Shown here: positions 18,101 to 25,616 of the stretch, one piece after another
How the letters are laid out: each line of letters opens with the position of its first letter
How positions within the stretch are numbered: position 1 is the first letter of the stretch
From: Pseudomonadota bacterium
GTDB lineage: Bacteria; Pseudomonadota; Gammaproteobacteria; Pseudomonadales; Azotimanducaceae
NCBI GenBank assembly: GCA_027624035.1
Contig: JAQBUI010000004.1
Span: 48,749-112,748, forward strand
DNA: 64,000 nt
Reading direction: 5' to 3'
Program-made: the position numbers and the translations under genes
The notes under the pieces: model-generated
Database searches by the model: none
What the model was told of the DNA's origin: nothing
Seen by the model: the letters and a program-made list of their open reading frames with translations, nothing else

Positions 18101-18815
18101 CGCGGATTCGCTTCTGGAATTCGCCATTCGGGTCAAACGGCAGATATTCCTTCTCGTTCCAGAAGACTCTGCCCGTCGGCCCGTCGGCAGGCAGCGTCGC
18201 CAGCATTCTGGCTGTCGGCCAGGTCGCATCGGGAGGCTGCAGATCTGGCCGGTCACGCCCCCAGATGTCGGTGTTGGTGGGTCCGGGAATCAGCATGTTG
18301 ATCAGGATATCCGAATCCCGCACTTCCTCGGCCGCCACCCGGGAAGCGGCGAACATACCGGCTTTGGCGGCTGCATAGCCGGACGTGCCAGGTACGTTCG
18401 CTTCCGCGCCGCGTGAGATGGTATTGATGATGCGGCCGAAGCCGCGCTGACGCATATGCGGTATGGCGGCCCGCATTCCGTTCACGCAGCCAAACAGATG
18501 TAGCGCGATGTGATGTTCAAAAAAGCCATCCGGCGCATTCTCAATCAGGCGGCCATATGCCACACCTGCATTGTTGAACAGCACATCGAGCCTGCCGGTC
18601 TGCTCGACGGCAAAATCCACCATTTGCCTGACCCCCGTGGCGTCGGCCACATCCACTACCCGGGTGTGCAGACGCTCACCTGACAGGGTAGACAGCTTGT
18701 CGCCGTCGATGTCGGCTGCGACCACCGTGGCACCTTCTGCAAGAAAGCCCAGGGCCCAGGCACGGCCCAGACCGCTCCCGGCGCCGGTAATGAGGATGGT
18801 CTGTTCGTTCAGCAT
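18078..18815 (-). CDS. SDR family oxidoreductase
   Basis: A 245-residue classical SDR with TGAGSGLG (10-17), NNAG (FNNAGVAYG) and a YAAAK active site (SGYAAAKAGMF). The catalytic serine position lies in NTISRGAEAN. The last 60 residues are unusual for SDRs (WNEKEYLPFDPNGEFQKR) and lack the common GxxxxVDGG ending. It is convergent with the esterase gene, and the two share 23 coding bases. Confidence 0.86.
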   Translation of the reverse strand: MLNEQTILITGAGSGLGRAWALGFLAEGATVVAADIDGDKLSTLSGERLHTRVVDVADATGVRQMVDFAVEQTGRLDVLFNNAGVAYGRLIENAPDGFFEHHIALHLFGCVNGMRAAIPHMRQRGFGRIINTISRGAEANVPGTSGYAAAKAGMFAASRVAAEEVRDSDILINMLIPGPTNTDIWGRDRPDLQPPDATWPTARMLATLPADGPTGRVFWNEKEYLPFDPNGEFQKRIRANDQKRS

Positions 18816-18853
18816 CTCTTGATCCTCATGCCCTTTTCCCTTCTCCTTTTTCC

Positions 18854-19909
18854 CTATTCTACTATTGCCTTGATCTCTTCATCCGTCATGCCAGCGCGAC
18901 CCGCCGCTCTGGTAATGGCGCCCCAGGACTGATCATCGATGGGAATGCCGCCCGCCAGCCGCTCTGCCATGGATTCCCGCTCCGGCTCGCCTGGCAGTCG
19001 CACCTTGTCGAATCCTCTGGCAGGCTCGGTGGAATGGAGCCAGTCGGACATCCCGGCCACTTCCCGCTGAAAACCGGCGAGTCCACCGAAGAGGTCCGGA
19101 TCAATGATGAACATCAGCATGTGATTGACCGTATAGTCCTGCTGTTTCGAGACATCCTGCATGGTCCACTCACCTGCCAGCCCGCCTCCCAACAGCTCAC
19201 ACATGAGCGCCAGGCCGTATCCCTTGTGCTTTCCGAACGGACCCAGTGTGCCGCCAGAGCCGATTGCCCCGGGGTCATTGGTCGGTACGCCCTCGGCATC
19301 GAACAGGCAGTCATCCGGTACGGCAACGCCCTTCATGCTGGCCACTCGTACCTTGCCCAGGGCAATGGCGCTGGTAGCCATGTCGAGCACGATGGGTTCA
19401 CCCGCAGTTGGGACCGTGCAACAGAAAGGGTTGGTCTGCATCCGCGGATTGCGGCCTCCCCAGGGAGACACAAACGGCGGATGGCCGACCACGTTCACGA
19501 AATGTACCGACACCATGCCAGCCCTGGCACAGTGCTCACCATAGGTACCAATCCGGCCAAGGTGATGGTTGTTGCGGGAACCCACGCAGGCAATGCCGGT
19601 GTCTCTGGCGCGCTCGATGCCGAGGTCTGTCGCCTGCCGCCCCACTACCTGGCCGAAGCCCAGCTTGCCGTCCACCAGCAGAACCGCCCCCTTGTCCCTG
19701 ACAACCTCTGCGTCAGCATTGACCTGTAGTCGGCCGTTCAGCGCACTCCCGACGTAGGTCGGGATCATGCCGACGCCATGGGAGTCATGCCCCTTCAAAT
19801 TGGCTTCCACCAGGTGCGCCGCCGTTTCGAGCGCACGTTCTTCGGTCGCCCCCAGATGAATGAAGACTTGTTTGGCCAGTTCTGTCAGTGGCGCCTGATT
19901 GATCAGCAT
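18854..19909 (-). CDS. Malate/L-lactate dehydrogenase (Ldh) family oxidoreductase
   Basis: A 351-residue NAD(P)-dependent oxidoreductase of the MDH2/LDH2 family, unrelated to classical lactate dehydrogenase. The family phrases KGHDSHGVGMIPTYV (with the catalytic His), GSRNNHHLGRIGTYGEHCARAG and NPFCCTVPT are present. The open frame runs 87 codons further upstream, but that part is derived from a dispersed repeat copy (20004-20092) and does not resemble the family. I therefore set the start at the ATG at 19909 (MLINQAPLTELAKQ). It lies downstream of an SDR in the same direction on the chromosome, with 38 bases between them. Confidence 0.86.
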   Translation of the reverse strand: MLINQAPLTELAKQVFIHLGATEERALETAAHLVEANLKGHDSHGVGMIPTYVGSALNGRLQVNADAEVVRDKGAVLLVDGKLGFGQVVGRQATDLGIERARDTGIACVGSRNNHHLGRIGTYGEHCARAGMVSVHFVNVVGHPPFVSPWGGRNPRMQTNPFCCTVPTAGEPIVLDMATSAIALGKVRVASMKGVAVPDDCLFDAEGVPTNDPGAIGSGGTLGPFGKHKGYGLALMCELLGGGLAGEWTMQDVSKQQDYTVNHMLMFIIDPDLFGGLAGFQREVAGMSDWLHSTEPARGFDKVRLPGEPERESMAERLAGGIPIDDQSWGAITRAAGRAGMTDEEIKAIVE

Positions 19910-20003
19910 GATGGGTGTCCCGAAATTGCCAGAAGAATAAGAGCCGCAATAATCGCCGATTTCGACTTCCCCTGCCAGCCGATGGCATCGGGAATGGGAG
20001 CCG

Positions 20004-20092
20004 ACAGTCCTGAGCGTGCCCGTCTCGGGCACGCCGTAGTCGCGCTGGTAAGTCTCCCGGGCCGCACGCCATAGAAGAGTACTGACATGAAG
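20004..20092 (-). repeat. Dispersed repeat locus G (one unit, minus orientation)
   Basis: A copy of the dispersed repeat on the minus strand between the Ldh-family gene and the GST gene. It holds the perfect right hairpin (GCGTGCCC, loop GAGAC, GGGCACGC). Its left part (TTCATGTCAGTACT, GGCCCGGGAGACTTACCA) matches the second unit of locus B at 41.75 kb far better than it matches the other copies, so the family has at least two subtypes. It is the only minus-strand copy in the window. Confidence 0.75.
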
Positions 20093-20172
20093 GAATGCGA
20101 TCTCGCGGCGGCCCCTTGCACTCGACTCCGGATAATGAGGAAATGAACCAGACATACGACAAAGGAACACCG

Positions 20173-20808
20173 ATGAAACTCTACGACAGTCAGGGCGCGC
20201 CGAATCCGCGCCGCGTGCGCATGTTCATGGCCGAAAAAGGCATCAGCTGTGAAAACCAGCAGTTCAATATCGTCAAGGGCGAAAATCTGGACCCCGCGTT
20301 TCTGGCCAAGAGCCCCCGCGGCATGTTGCCGGCGCTGGAACTCGATGACGGTACTGTCATCGACGAAACCATTGCGATTTGTCGCTACTTCGAGGAAACC
20401 CAGCCCGAGCCGCCGTTGATGGGGACGGACCCGAAGTCCAAGGCCATCATTACCTCCCGCGAGCGACAGATGGAATTCGACGGGTTACTGAGCGCGGCCG
20501 ATGCGTTCCGCAACTCCTTCCCCGGTTTCGCAAAGCGGGGCCTCGGCGGCAGCGTCGGCAGCGTCGAAGCCATTCCTGCGCTGGCAGAGCGTGGCAAGGC
20601 AATGGTCAGCCGCTTCTATGAGAATCTGGACAAGCAACTGGCCAATTCGACCTATGTAGCGGGCGACGAGTTCAGCATTGCTGACATCACGGCCCTGTGC
20701 TCGATCGACTTTGCCCAGGGCGCTGCCAGGGTACCCATGCCGGAGTCCTGCAAGAACCTGAGGCGCTGGTACGATGCCGTATCAGCCAGGCCGAGCGCCA
20801 AAGCCTGA
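20173..20808 (+). CDS. Glutathione S-transferase family protein
   Basis: A 211-residue GST-like protein. The thioredoxin-like N-terminal domain (MKLYDSQGAPNPRRVRMFMAEKG) contains the cis-Pro/GSH-site phrase GMLPALELDDGTVIDETIAICRYFEE, and the helical C-terminal domain carries YVAGDEFSIADITAL, the conserved GST N-capping motif. The ATG at 20173 follows AAAGGA; the longer open frame upstream runs through the repeat. Likely role is glutathione conjugation or isomerisation in detoxification or catabolism. Confidence 0.88.
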   Translation: MKLYDSQGAPNPRRVRMFMAEKGISCENQQFNIVKGENLDPAFLAKSPRGMLPALELDDGTVIDETIAICRYFEETQPEPPLMGTDPKSKAIITSRERQMEFDGLLSAADAFRNSFPGFAKRGLGGSVGSVEAIPALAERGKAMVSRFYENLDKQLANSTYVAGDEFSIADITALCSIDFAQGAARVPMPESCKNLRRWYDAVSARPSAKA

Positions 20809-20931
20809 CCTGCCTGTAACAGTGGGGTGCGGCCGTCATTAATCCCACACACCACTGGCCTGGAATTACCATTGACCTAATTAAAATAGCGACTTAGGGA
20901 AGATATCGAGAATCTTTCTGAAGTCGTTATA

Positions 20932-23166
20932 ATGGTTCGTCCATCCCTTGGAATCAGGCTGATGACCGCAGTCAGCAAACCGGCCGTCGGTGGCGGCATG
21001 AAGAAGGTGCTCTACACCCTTCAGAAGGTGCGCGCCATGGGCGTGGCGAAAGCCACCCGAACCCTGGTGTCCCACAATACCTGCAAGGCCTGCGCACTCG
21101 GTATGGGCGGTCAGGCCGGTGGAATGACCAACGAGCTTGGGGAATTTCCGGCGGTCTGCAACAAGAGCGTGCAGGCGCAATCCACCGATGCCCAGCCAGC
21201 CATCCCCGACGCCATTTTCGATCACAGCATCAGCGAACTGAGTGAGTTGAACGAACGTGAACTTGCCGGCCTGGGGCGGCTGAATACCCCACTATACAAA
21301 CGAGCTGACTCGGACCGGTTTGAACCGGTCGCCTGGCGTACGGCCCTCTTTATGGCCGCGGAGCGATTCAAAAAGACGCAGCCGTCCCGATCTTTTTTTT
21401 ACAGCTCCGGTCGTGCTTCCAACGAGGCGGGCTTTGTGCTGCAGCTTTTCGCTCGAATCTTCGGCACCAACAATGTCAACAACTGCTCCTACTACTGCCA
21501 CCAGGCCACCAGTGTGGCGCTTGGTGAGACCATTGGTACCGGTACCGCCACCGTGGAACTGGAAGACCTGACCAGGTGCGACCTGGTGTTCATCATCGGC
21601 GCTAACCCGGCCTCGAATCACCCTCGTTTGCTGCACCAGTTGAAAGCCTGCCGGGACCGAGGCGGTCAGGTGGTCGTCATCAACCCGGCCCGGGAACCCG
21701 GGCTGGTGCGTTTCGCCGTTCCGAAGAGCCCGCGTTCAATGATCGCGGGCGGCACAGAGATCGCATCAGCCTACCTGCAGCCAAATATCGGTACAGATCA
21801 GACGCTGCTGATGGCACTGGCCAAGGCCGTGATGGAAGACAATGCGGTGGACGGCGAGTTCATCGAGCTTCATACCGACGGCTTCGAACCCTATGCGGCC
21901 CGGGTCAGGGCGCTCGACTGGCAGGACATCGAGCGGCTCACCGGCGTATCGGCCGACAGCATCCAGGACGTAGCCAAGCGGTACTGCGCTGCAAACAACA
22001 CAGTGTTCGCGTGGGGCATGGGGCTGACCCATCATCTGGATGGTGTGGGCAATGTCGAACAGGTGGTCAATCTGGCGCTGCTGCGCGGCATGATCGGCAA
22101 GCCGGCCGCCGGACTGCTGCCACTTCGGGGACACAGCAACGTCCAGGGTATCGGCACCATTGGGGTCAAGCCGGTCCTCGCGAGGGAAATCATCCAAGAG
22201 ATCGAAACCCTGTTCGACATAAGGATGCCTGAGGATACTGGCCTCGATACCATGGCCGCCATGCAGGCGGCAGACGCAGGCGAGATTGATCTGGCACTGC
22301 TGATGGGCGGCAATCTCTATGCCTCCAATCCCAATTCGAACTGGGCCGAGCGGGCACTCGGCAGAATCAGCACCAAGATCTTCCTTACCACCACGCTCAA
22401 TCGCGGCCATCTGATGGGCACAGATGGTTCCGAAGCGCTGATCCTGCCGGTCACTGCCCGGGACGAAGAGTGGCAGCCGACTACCCAGGAATCGATGTTC
22501 AACTTCGTACGACTGTCAGACGGCGGCATCAAACGCCTTGATGGCGTTCGCCCGGAATCCTGGATCATTGCAGAGATCGCCAACCTCGCACTCGGCAAGT
22601 CACCGCTCGACTTCACCGCATTTCAGCAACACAGCAAGGTCCGCGAGGCCATCGCCAGGATCATTCCGGGCATGGAGGCGCTGGCAGATATCGATGTGGC
22701 AAAGAAAGAGTTCCACATCCGGCGACGGATCCTCCATGAGCCGACATTCAATACCGCGTCGGGCAGGGCGCGCTTCGTGATCGGGGGCGACCAGCCGAGC
22801 CCTGCGACCACAACAAGACCTTTCCGCCTGTCTACCGTGCGCAGCGAGGGGCAGTTCAACTCCATCGTCTATGAAGATGAAGACGTCTACCGACAGACAA
22901 CATCACGATGGTGCGTAATGATGTGTCCTGATGACATCAGCGCCATGGGGCTCAAACCCGGAGACCCAGTGGACATTGAATCCGACGATGGCACCATGTT
23001 GAACGTCACCGCGGTAGCCTTCGACCTGCCACCGGGTAACTGTATGTGTTACTACCCGGAAGCCAATATGTTGACCAGCACCCGTGTGGACCCTCGCAGT
23101 CAGACGCCGGCTTTCAAGTGCACCGACATTTCCATCTTGCCGCACCGGCCGGGCCGGGTTGCGTAA
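20932..23166 (+). CDS. FdhF/YdeP-family molybdopterin oxidoreductase
   Basis: A 744-residue bis-molybdopterin oxidoreductase like E. coli YdeP (about 760 residues). It starts with the cysteine-bearing motif NTCKACALGMGGQAGGM, followed by CSYYCHQATSVALGETIGTG, the pterin-binding stretches IIGANPASNHPRLLHQL and VVVINPAREPG, and RGHSNVQGIGTIG. No twin-arginine signal is seen, so it is probably cytoplasmic. The family is annotated after formate dehydrogenase, but its substrate is not established. The first ATG (20932) overlaps a TATAAT hexamer at 20928-20933. If that is a real -10 box, the ATG at 20962 is the likely start. Confidence 0.88.
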   Translation: MVRPSLGIRLMTAVSKPAVGGGMKKVLYTLQKVRAMGVAKATRTLVSHNTCKACALGMGGQAGGMTNELGEFPAVCNKSVQAQSTDAQPAIPDAIFDHSISELSELNERELAGLGRLNTPLYKRADSDRFEPVAWRTALFMAAERFKKTQPSRSFFYSSGRASNEAGFVLQLFARIFGTNNVNNCSYYCHQATSVALGETIGTGTATVELEDLTRCDLVFIIGANPASNHPRLLHQLKACRDRGGQVVVINPAREPGLVRFAVPKSPRSMIAGGTEIASAYLQPNIGTDQTLLMALAKAVMEDNAVDGEFIELHTDGFEPYAARVRALDWQDIERLTGVSADSIQDVAKRYCAANNTVFAWGMGLTHHLDGVGNVEQVVNLALLRGMIGKPAAGLLPLRGHSNVQGIGTIGVKPVLAREIIQEIETLFDIRMPEDTGLDTMAAMQAADAGEIDLALLMGGNLYASNPNSNWAERALGRISTKIFLTTTLNRGHLMGTDGSEALILPVTARDEEWQPTTQESMFNFVRLSDGGIKRLDGVRPESWIIAEIANLALGKSPLDFTAFQQHSKVREAIARIIPGMEALADIDVAKKEFHIRRRILHEPTFNTASGRARFVIGGDQPSPATTTRPFRLSTVRSEGQFNSIVYEDEDVYRQTTSRWCVMMCPDDISAMGLKPGDPVDIESDDGTMLNVTAVAFDLPPGNCMCYYPEANMLTSTRVDPRSQTPAFKCTDISILPHRPGRVA

Positions 23167-23203
23167 CAGGCTCTCGAACCTGAGTGACCAGGAGTGATTG
23201 ACT

Positions 23204-23593
23204 ATGAAGAAGTTTATGGCGTTGTACATGGGTTCCGGCGACGCCCGTACAAGGTCCGATTGGGACGCATTGAGCGAAGCGGACCGCTCAGACCGGGAGC
23301 AGGCTGGAATGGCAGCCTGGGGTGAATGGATGACGCGAAACCAGACTGCCATTCTGGACGCCGGCGGCCCGCTGGGGACGACAAAACGCGCTGCCACCGA
23401 CGGAATATCGGACACCCGGAACCAGGTGGCGGCATACGTCATCGTCCAGGCAGAGTCTCACCAGGCCGCTGTTGACCTGTTCAGCGAACAGCGCTCTGCC
23501 ATTCAACCATCCGCTTGTTTCGACGGGTTGTCCGCGACAGGCGGTGTCGCTGGTGGCATCAGTTACAGATTCACTCCCATTGGCGGAAGTTGA
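23204..23593 (+). CDS. YCII-related domain protein
   Basis: A 129-residue small protein with the YCII-like start MKKFMALYMGSG, a central segment RNQTAILDAGGPLGTTKRA and AAYVIVQAESHQAAVDLFSEQ. These small ferredoxin-like-fold proteins are usually of unknown function. The ATG at 23204 has AGGAG nine bases upstream, and the gene begins 38 bases after the YdeP-like gene, so they are probably co-transcribed. Confidence 0.72.
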   Translation: MKKFMALYMGSGDARTRSDWDALSEADRSDREQAGMAAWGEWMTRNQTAILDAGGPLGTTKRAATDGISDTRNQVAAYVIVQAESHQAAVDLFSEQRSAIQPSACFDGLSATGGVAGGISYRFTPIGGS

Positions 23594-23667
23594 TCCCCAT
23601 ACGGGCCCTCGACGACGCCAGGCACAAGACGCCGCAGACTGTGAAGATTGCGACAGGGCAGCGAAAA

Positions 23668-24465
23668 ATGGCGTCTGATTCGGCCGCTTTCCCGGGCCTC
23701 GACTACTGGCTGGCCCTGGATCATCTGGTAGAGCGATCTCAAATGATTGTCGATCGCCCCGCTGGCTCGTCACACCCGAGATACCAGGATGTGATCTATC
23801 CGCTCGACTACGGTTACCTGCAGGACACACAAGGTGGCGATGGACATGGGATTGATGTCTGGCTCGGGACCGATAGCATTCGGCGAGTGACGGGAATGAT
23901 CGCAACGGTTGATCTGCACAAGAGAGACGCGGAGCAGAAGATTCTGTTGGGGTGCACCCGGGAGGAAGCTGAAATCATTGTTTCGTTTCATCGCAGCGGC
24001 CGGCAGTCAGCCATGCTGTTGTGGCGAAGCGACCCGGGTTTAGTCGTCAAACCTGACGCATCTGCCCATACAACAGATCGCGTGGACCTGGACCGCATTC
24101 GCACCATCTGCAGCCGTTTCCCGGAAGCAGACGAAGATTCACTTCAGGGCCGCCCCATGTTCCATGTGCGGCGGCGGCGATTTGCCATCTTCAACGGCGA
24201 TGACGCCCCACCCCGGAAGCGTTGGCAGGCCTTTGGCAGATCACTGCACTTCGCAACACGGCCCCTGCTGCACTCGCAACTTGCAGACGATGATCGCTTT
24301 CTGGCGTCACCCCATCACGGATTTCGAGGCTGGATGGCACTCGAACTGGGTACCCATGACGTGGACTGGCACGAAATCGAAAGGCTGCTTTTTCAGGCCT
24401 ATCGCCATGTGGCGAACAAGAAGCTGTTACAGGAGCTGGATCGGCCTGACAATGATCACATCTGA
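23668..24465 (+). CDS. Pyrophosphatase-like domain fused to MmcQ/YjbR domain
   Basis: A 265-residue two-domain protein. Residues about 22-118 resemble a class A inorganic pyrophosphatase: VIYPLDYGYL corresponds to the family YPxNYGYI stretch, and DVWLG and DLHKRDAEQK correspond to metal-site regions. The usual DGDPxD metal motif reads DGHGID, with His in place of an Asp, and the N-terminal KYExD segment is missing, so activity is doubtful. Residues about 137-256 match the MmcQ/YjbR family (IRTICSRFPEADE, GRPMFHVRRRRFAIF, GWMALELGTHDVDWHEIERL, AYRHVANKKLLQEL). The start is uncertain: the ATG at 23668 is chosen, but the frame is open to 23515. It follows the YCII gene by 74 bases. Confidence 0.68.
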   Translation: MASDSAAFPGLDYWLALDHLVERSQMIVDRPAGSSHPRYQDVIYPLDYGYLQDTQGGDGHGIDVWLGTDSIRRVTGMIATVDLHKRDAEQKILLGCTREEAEIIVSFHRSGRQSAMLLWRSDPGLVVKPDASAHTTDRVDLDRIRTICSRFPEADEDSLQGRPMFHVRRRRFAIFNGDDAPPRKRWQAFGRSLHFATRPLLHSQLADDDRFLASPHHGFRGWMALELGTHDVDWHEIERLLFQAYRHVANKKLLQELDRPDNDHI

Positions 24466-24517
24466 CAGGCAAGAAAGGATCCTCTCAGTCAGCCGGCTTT
24501 TGCCTGGGCGCACTTTC

Positions 24518-24826
24518 CTACTCGCTGGCGCGAGCACATATACCGGACCTCAAACTCTCCGAACGTAGTTTGTTTCCACTTGTGTTTGGTCCGGTTAATG
24601 AAGACAGGGATACTGGTTCGTCTTCCAGTTGACCCTCTCGCATGTGTGAAACCTCAACGTCACACTCTGCACCGCCACCGTAAGCAGGTGAAAAAACGAA
24701 CTCAGTTCCATCCGTAGCTTTGAAAGTAAAACCAATCTGGATGGGAGTAACGTTGAAACCACCCCGGCAGATTGACCTCTGCCCCAGATAGATATCAAAA
24801 GAGAAAATGGTCTGCGACCCGAGCAC
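24518..24826 (-). CDS. Hypothetical protein, uncertain
   Basis: A 102-codon frame starting with GTG. Its composition is more protein-like than the overlapping frames (GFNVTPIQIGFTFKATDGTE, SPAYGGGAECDVEVSH). I do not recognise it. It lies in an AT-richer stretch (about 24.5-25.4 kb) and is divergent from yefM, with which it would share a 68-base promoter region. It may be part of the same acquired segment or a remnant. Confidence 0.35.
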   Translation of the reverse strand: MLGSQTIFSFDIYLGQRSICRGGFNVTPIQIGFTFKATDGTEFVFSPAYGGGAECDVEVSHMREGQLEDEPVSLSSLTGPNTSGNKLRSESLRSGICARASE

Positions 24827-24865
24827 AAGACACCTATCCTCATTTGTTATGTGGCGTTATACTGC

Positions 24866-24883
24866 TGTACAGTTTCACGTACA
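24866..24883. promoter_or_regulatory. Probable YefM operator upstream of yefM
   Basis: Two TGTACA-like cores, TGTACA at 24866-24871 and CGTACA at 24878-24883, lie 12 bases apart, just before the yefM ATG. In E. coli the YefM-YoeB repressor binds adjacent palindromes with TGTACA cores. A TATACT hexamer at 24858-24863 would be the -10 box, so repressor binding would cover the start of transcription. The autoregulation is inferred by analogy. Confidence 0.6.
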
Positions 24884-24894
24884 GGTCACAGACT

Positions 24895-25146
24895 ATGGAA
24901 AGCATTAGCTATACCGCCGCTCGAAAAGAGTTGGCAAAAACCATGGACAAAGTTTGCGACGACCATGCCCCGGTTGCAATCACTAGAAAAGGAGAGGGGG
25001 CCGTGGTGATGATTTCGATGGAAGATTACCAGGCGCTCGAAGAAACGGCTTATCTGCTAAGAAGCCCCAAGAACACAAGACGTTTGATCGAAGCAATAGT
25101 AGAACTGGAGTCAAGTGGTGGGTTAGAAAAGGAACTGGTTGAGTGA
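24895..25146 (+). CDS. yefM: Type II antitoxin YefM (Phd/YefM family)
   Basis: An 83-residue antitoxin, the same length as E. coli YefM and very similar along it: ISYTAARKELAKTMDKVCDDH, APVAITRKGEGAVVMISMEDY, LEETAYLLRSPKNTRRLIEA. The N-terminal part dimerises and binds DNA; the C-terminal tail neutralises the toxin. The stop codon overlaps the toxin GTG by 4 bases. The open frame reaches further upstream, but the ATG at 24895 matches the family start and lies just after the operator-like repeats. Confidence 0.95.
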   Translation: MESISYTAARKELAKTMDKVCDDHAPVAITRKGEGAVVMISMEDYQALEETAYLLRSPKNTRRLIEAIVELESSGGLEKELVE

Positions 25147-25397
25147 AGCTCGTCTTTTCGGAACATGCCTGGGAAGACTATTTATTCTGGCAAAGAACCG
25201 ATAAAAAGATTCTTCGAAGAATCAACACACTAATAAAGGAAACGACTCGCGACCCCTTCGACGGAATCGGAAAACCAGAGCCCCTCAAGCATGCACTTGC
25301 GGGCTACTGGTCAAGGCGAATAGACGATGCTCACCGAATGGTCTACAAAGTAGAGGAAGATCGTCTGCTTATTGCTCAACTGCGTTACCACTACTAG
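25143..25397 (+). CDS. yoeB: Type II toxin YoeB (ribosome-dependent mRNA interferase)
   Basis: An 84-residue RelE-fold toxin that cleaves mRNA on the ribosome. It aligns end to end with E. coli YoeB (KLVFSEHAWEDYLFWQ, INTLIKETTRDPFDGIGKPE, LKHALAGYWSRRIDDAHRMVYKV, LRYHY). The catalytic residues of YoeB are in place: Glu46 (in PEPLKH), Arg65 (HRMVY) and His83 (RYHY). It starts with GTG overlapping the antitoxin stop, which keeps toxin synthesis coupled to antitoxin. It looks intact. Confidence 0.95.
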   Translation: MKLVFSEHAWEDYLFWQRTDKKILRRINTLIKETTRDPFDGIGKPEPLKHALAGYWSRRIDDAHRMVYKVEEDRLLIAQLRYHY

Positions 25398-25410
25398 CCA
25401 CATAACGAGG

Positions 25411-25605
25411 TTGTATCGAATCGGGTTTACCGTGCTTTCGATAGGGCAGCTCAAGATCATGCAGGAGATCATTACGCTAACGGTGTTCGTTCCCTTCGCC
25501 CTGTACTATCTGAAGGAACCGTTGCGCCTTGACTATCTCTGGGCCGCGCTGTGTATGGTCGGCGCTGCCTTCTTCATCTTCCGGGACCGGCTGGGGAACG
25601 TCTGA
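25411..25605 (+). pseudogene. 3' remnant of a DUF486 (DMT family) membrane protein gene
   Basis: The last 64 codons match the C-terminal half of DUF486 small membrane proteins (RIGFTVLSIGQLKIMQEII, TLTVFVPFALYYLKEPLRLD, YLWAALCMVGAAFFIFRD), which are normally about 110 residues long. The N-terminal half is absent. The match starts abruptly 13 bases after the end of yoeB, next to the right arm of an inverted repeat. The toxin-antitoxin segment seems to have replaced the 5' part of this gene. Confidence 0.7.
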
Positions 25606-25616
25606 CGCGGACCGGG

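Larger units (their letters stand above)
24847..25406. repeat. Inverted repeat flanking yefM-yoeB
   Basis: GTTATGTGGC at 24847-24856 is the exact reverse complement of GCCACATAAC at 25397-25406. These 10-base arms bracket the yefM promoter and the two genes, and the right arm abuts the point where the DUF486 remnant begins. No recombinase is nearby. The arms may mark the ends of a small mobile unit, or may be chance. Confidence 0.45.

Noticed and set aside
20095..20172. N-terminal extension of the GST gene
   Set aside because: The upstream codons come from the repeat border and the ATG at 20173 with AAAGGA gives the normal GST start.
20874..20933. Sigma-70 promoter before the YdeP-like gene
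   Set aside because: A TATAAT hexamer exists at 20928 but no -35 box is at the right distance and it overlaps a possible ATG, so it is only noted under the gene.
24595..24843. Minus-strand frame of 82 codons next to yefM
   Set aside because: It overlaps the more protein-like frame 24518-24826 in another phase and has shadow-like composition.
24847..25406. Integron cassette for yefM-yoeB
   Set aside because: The arms resemble attC ends (GTTATGT and ACATAAC) but do not fit the GTTRRRY/RYYYAAC core, and there is no integrase or cassette array.
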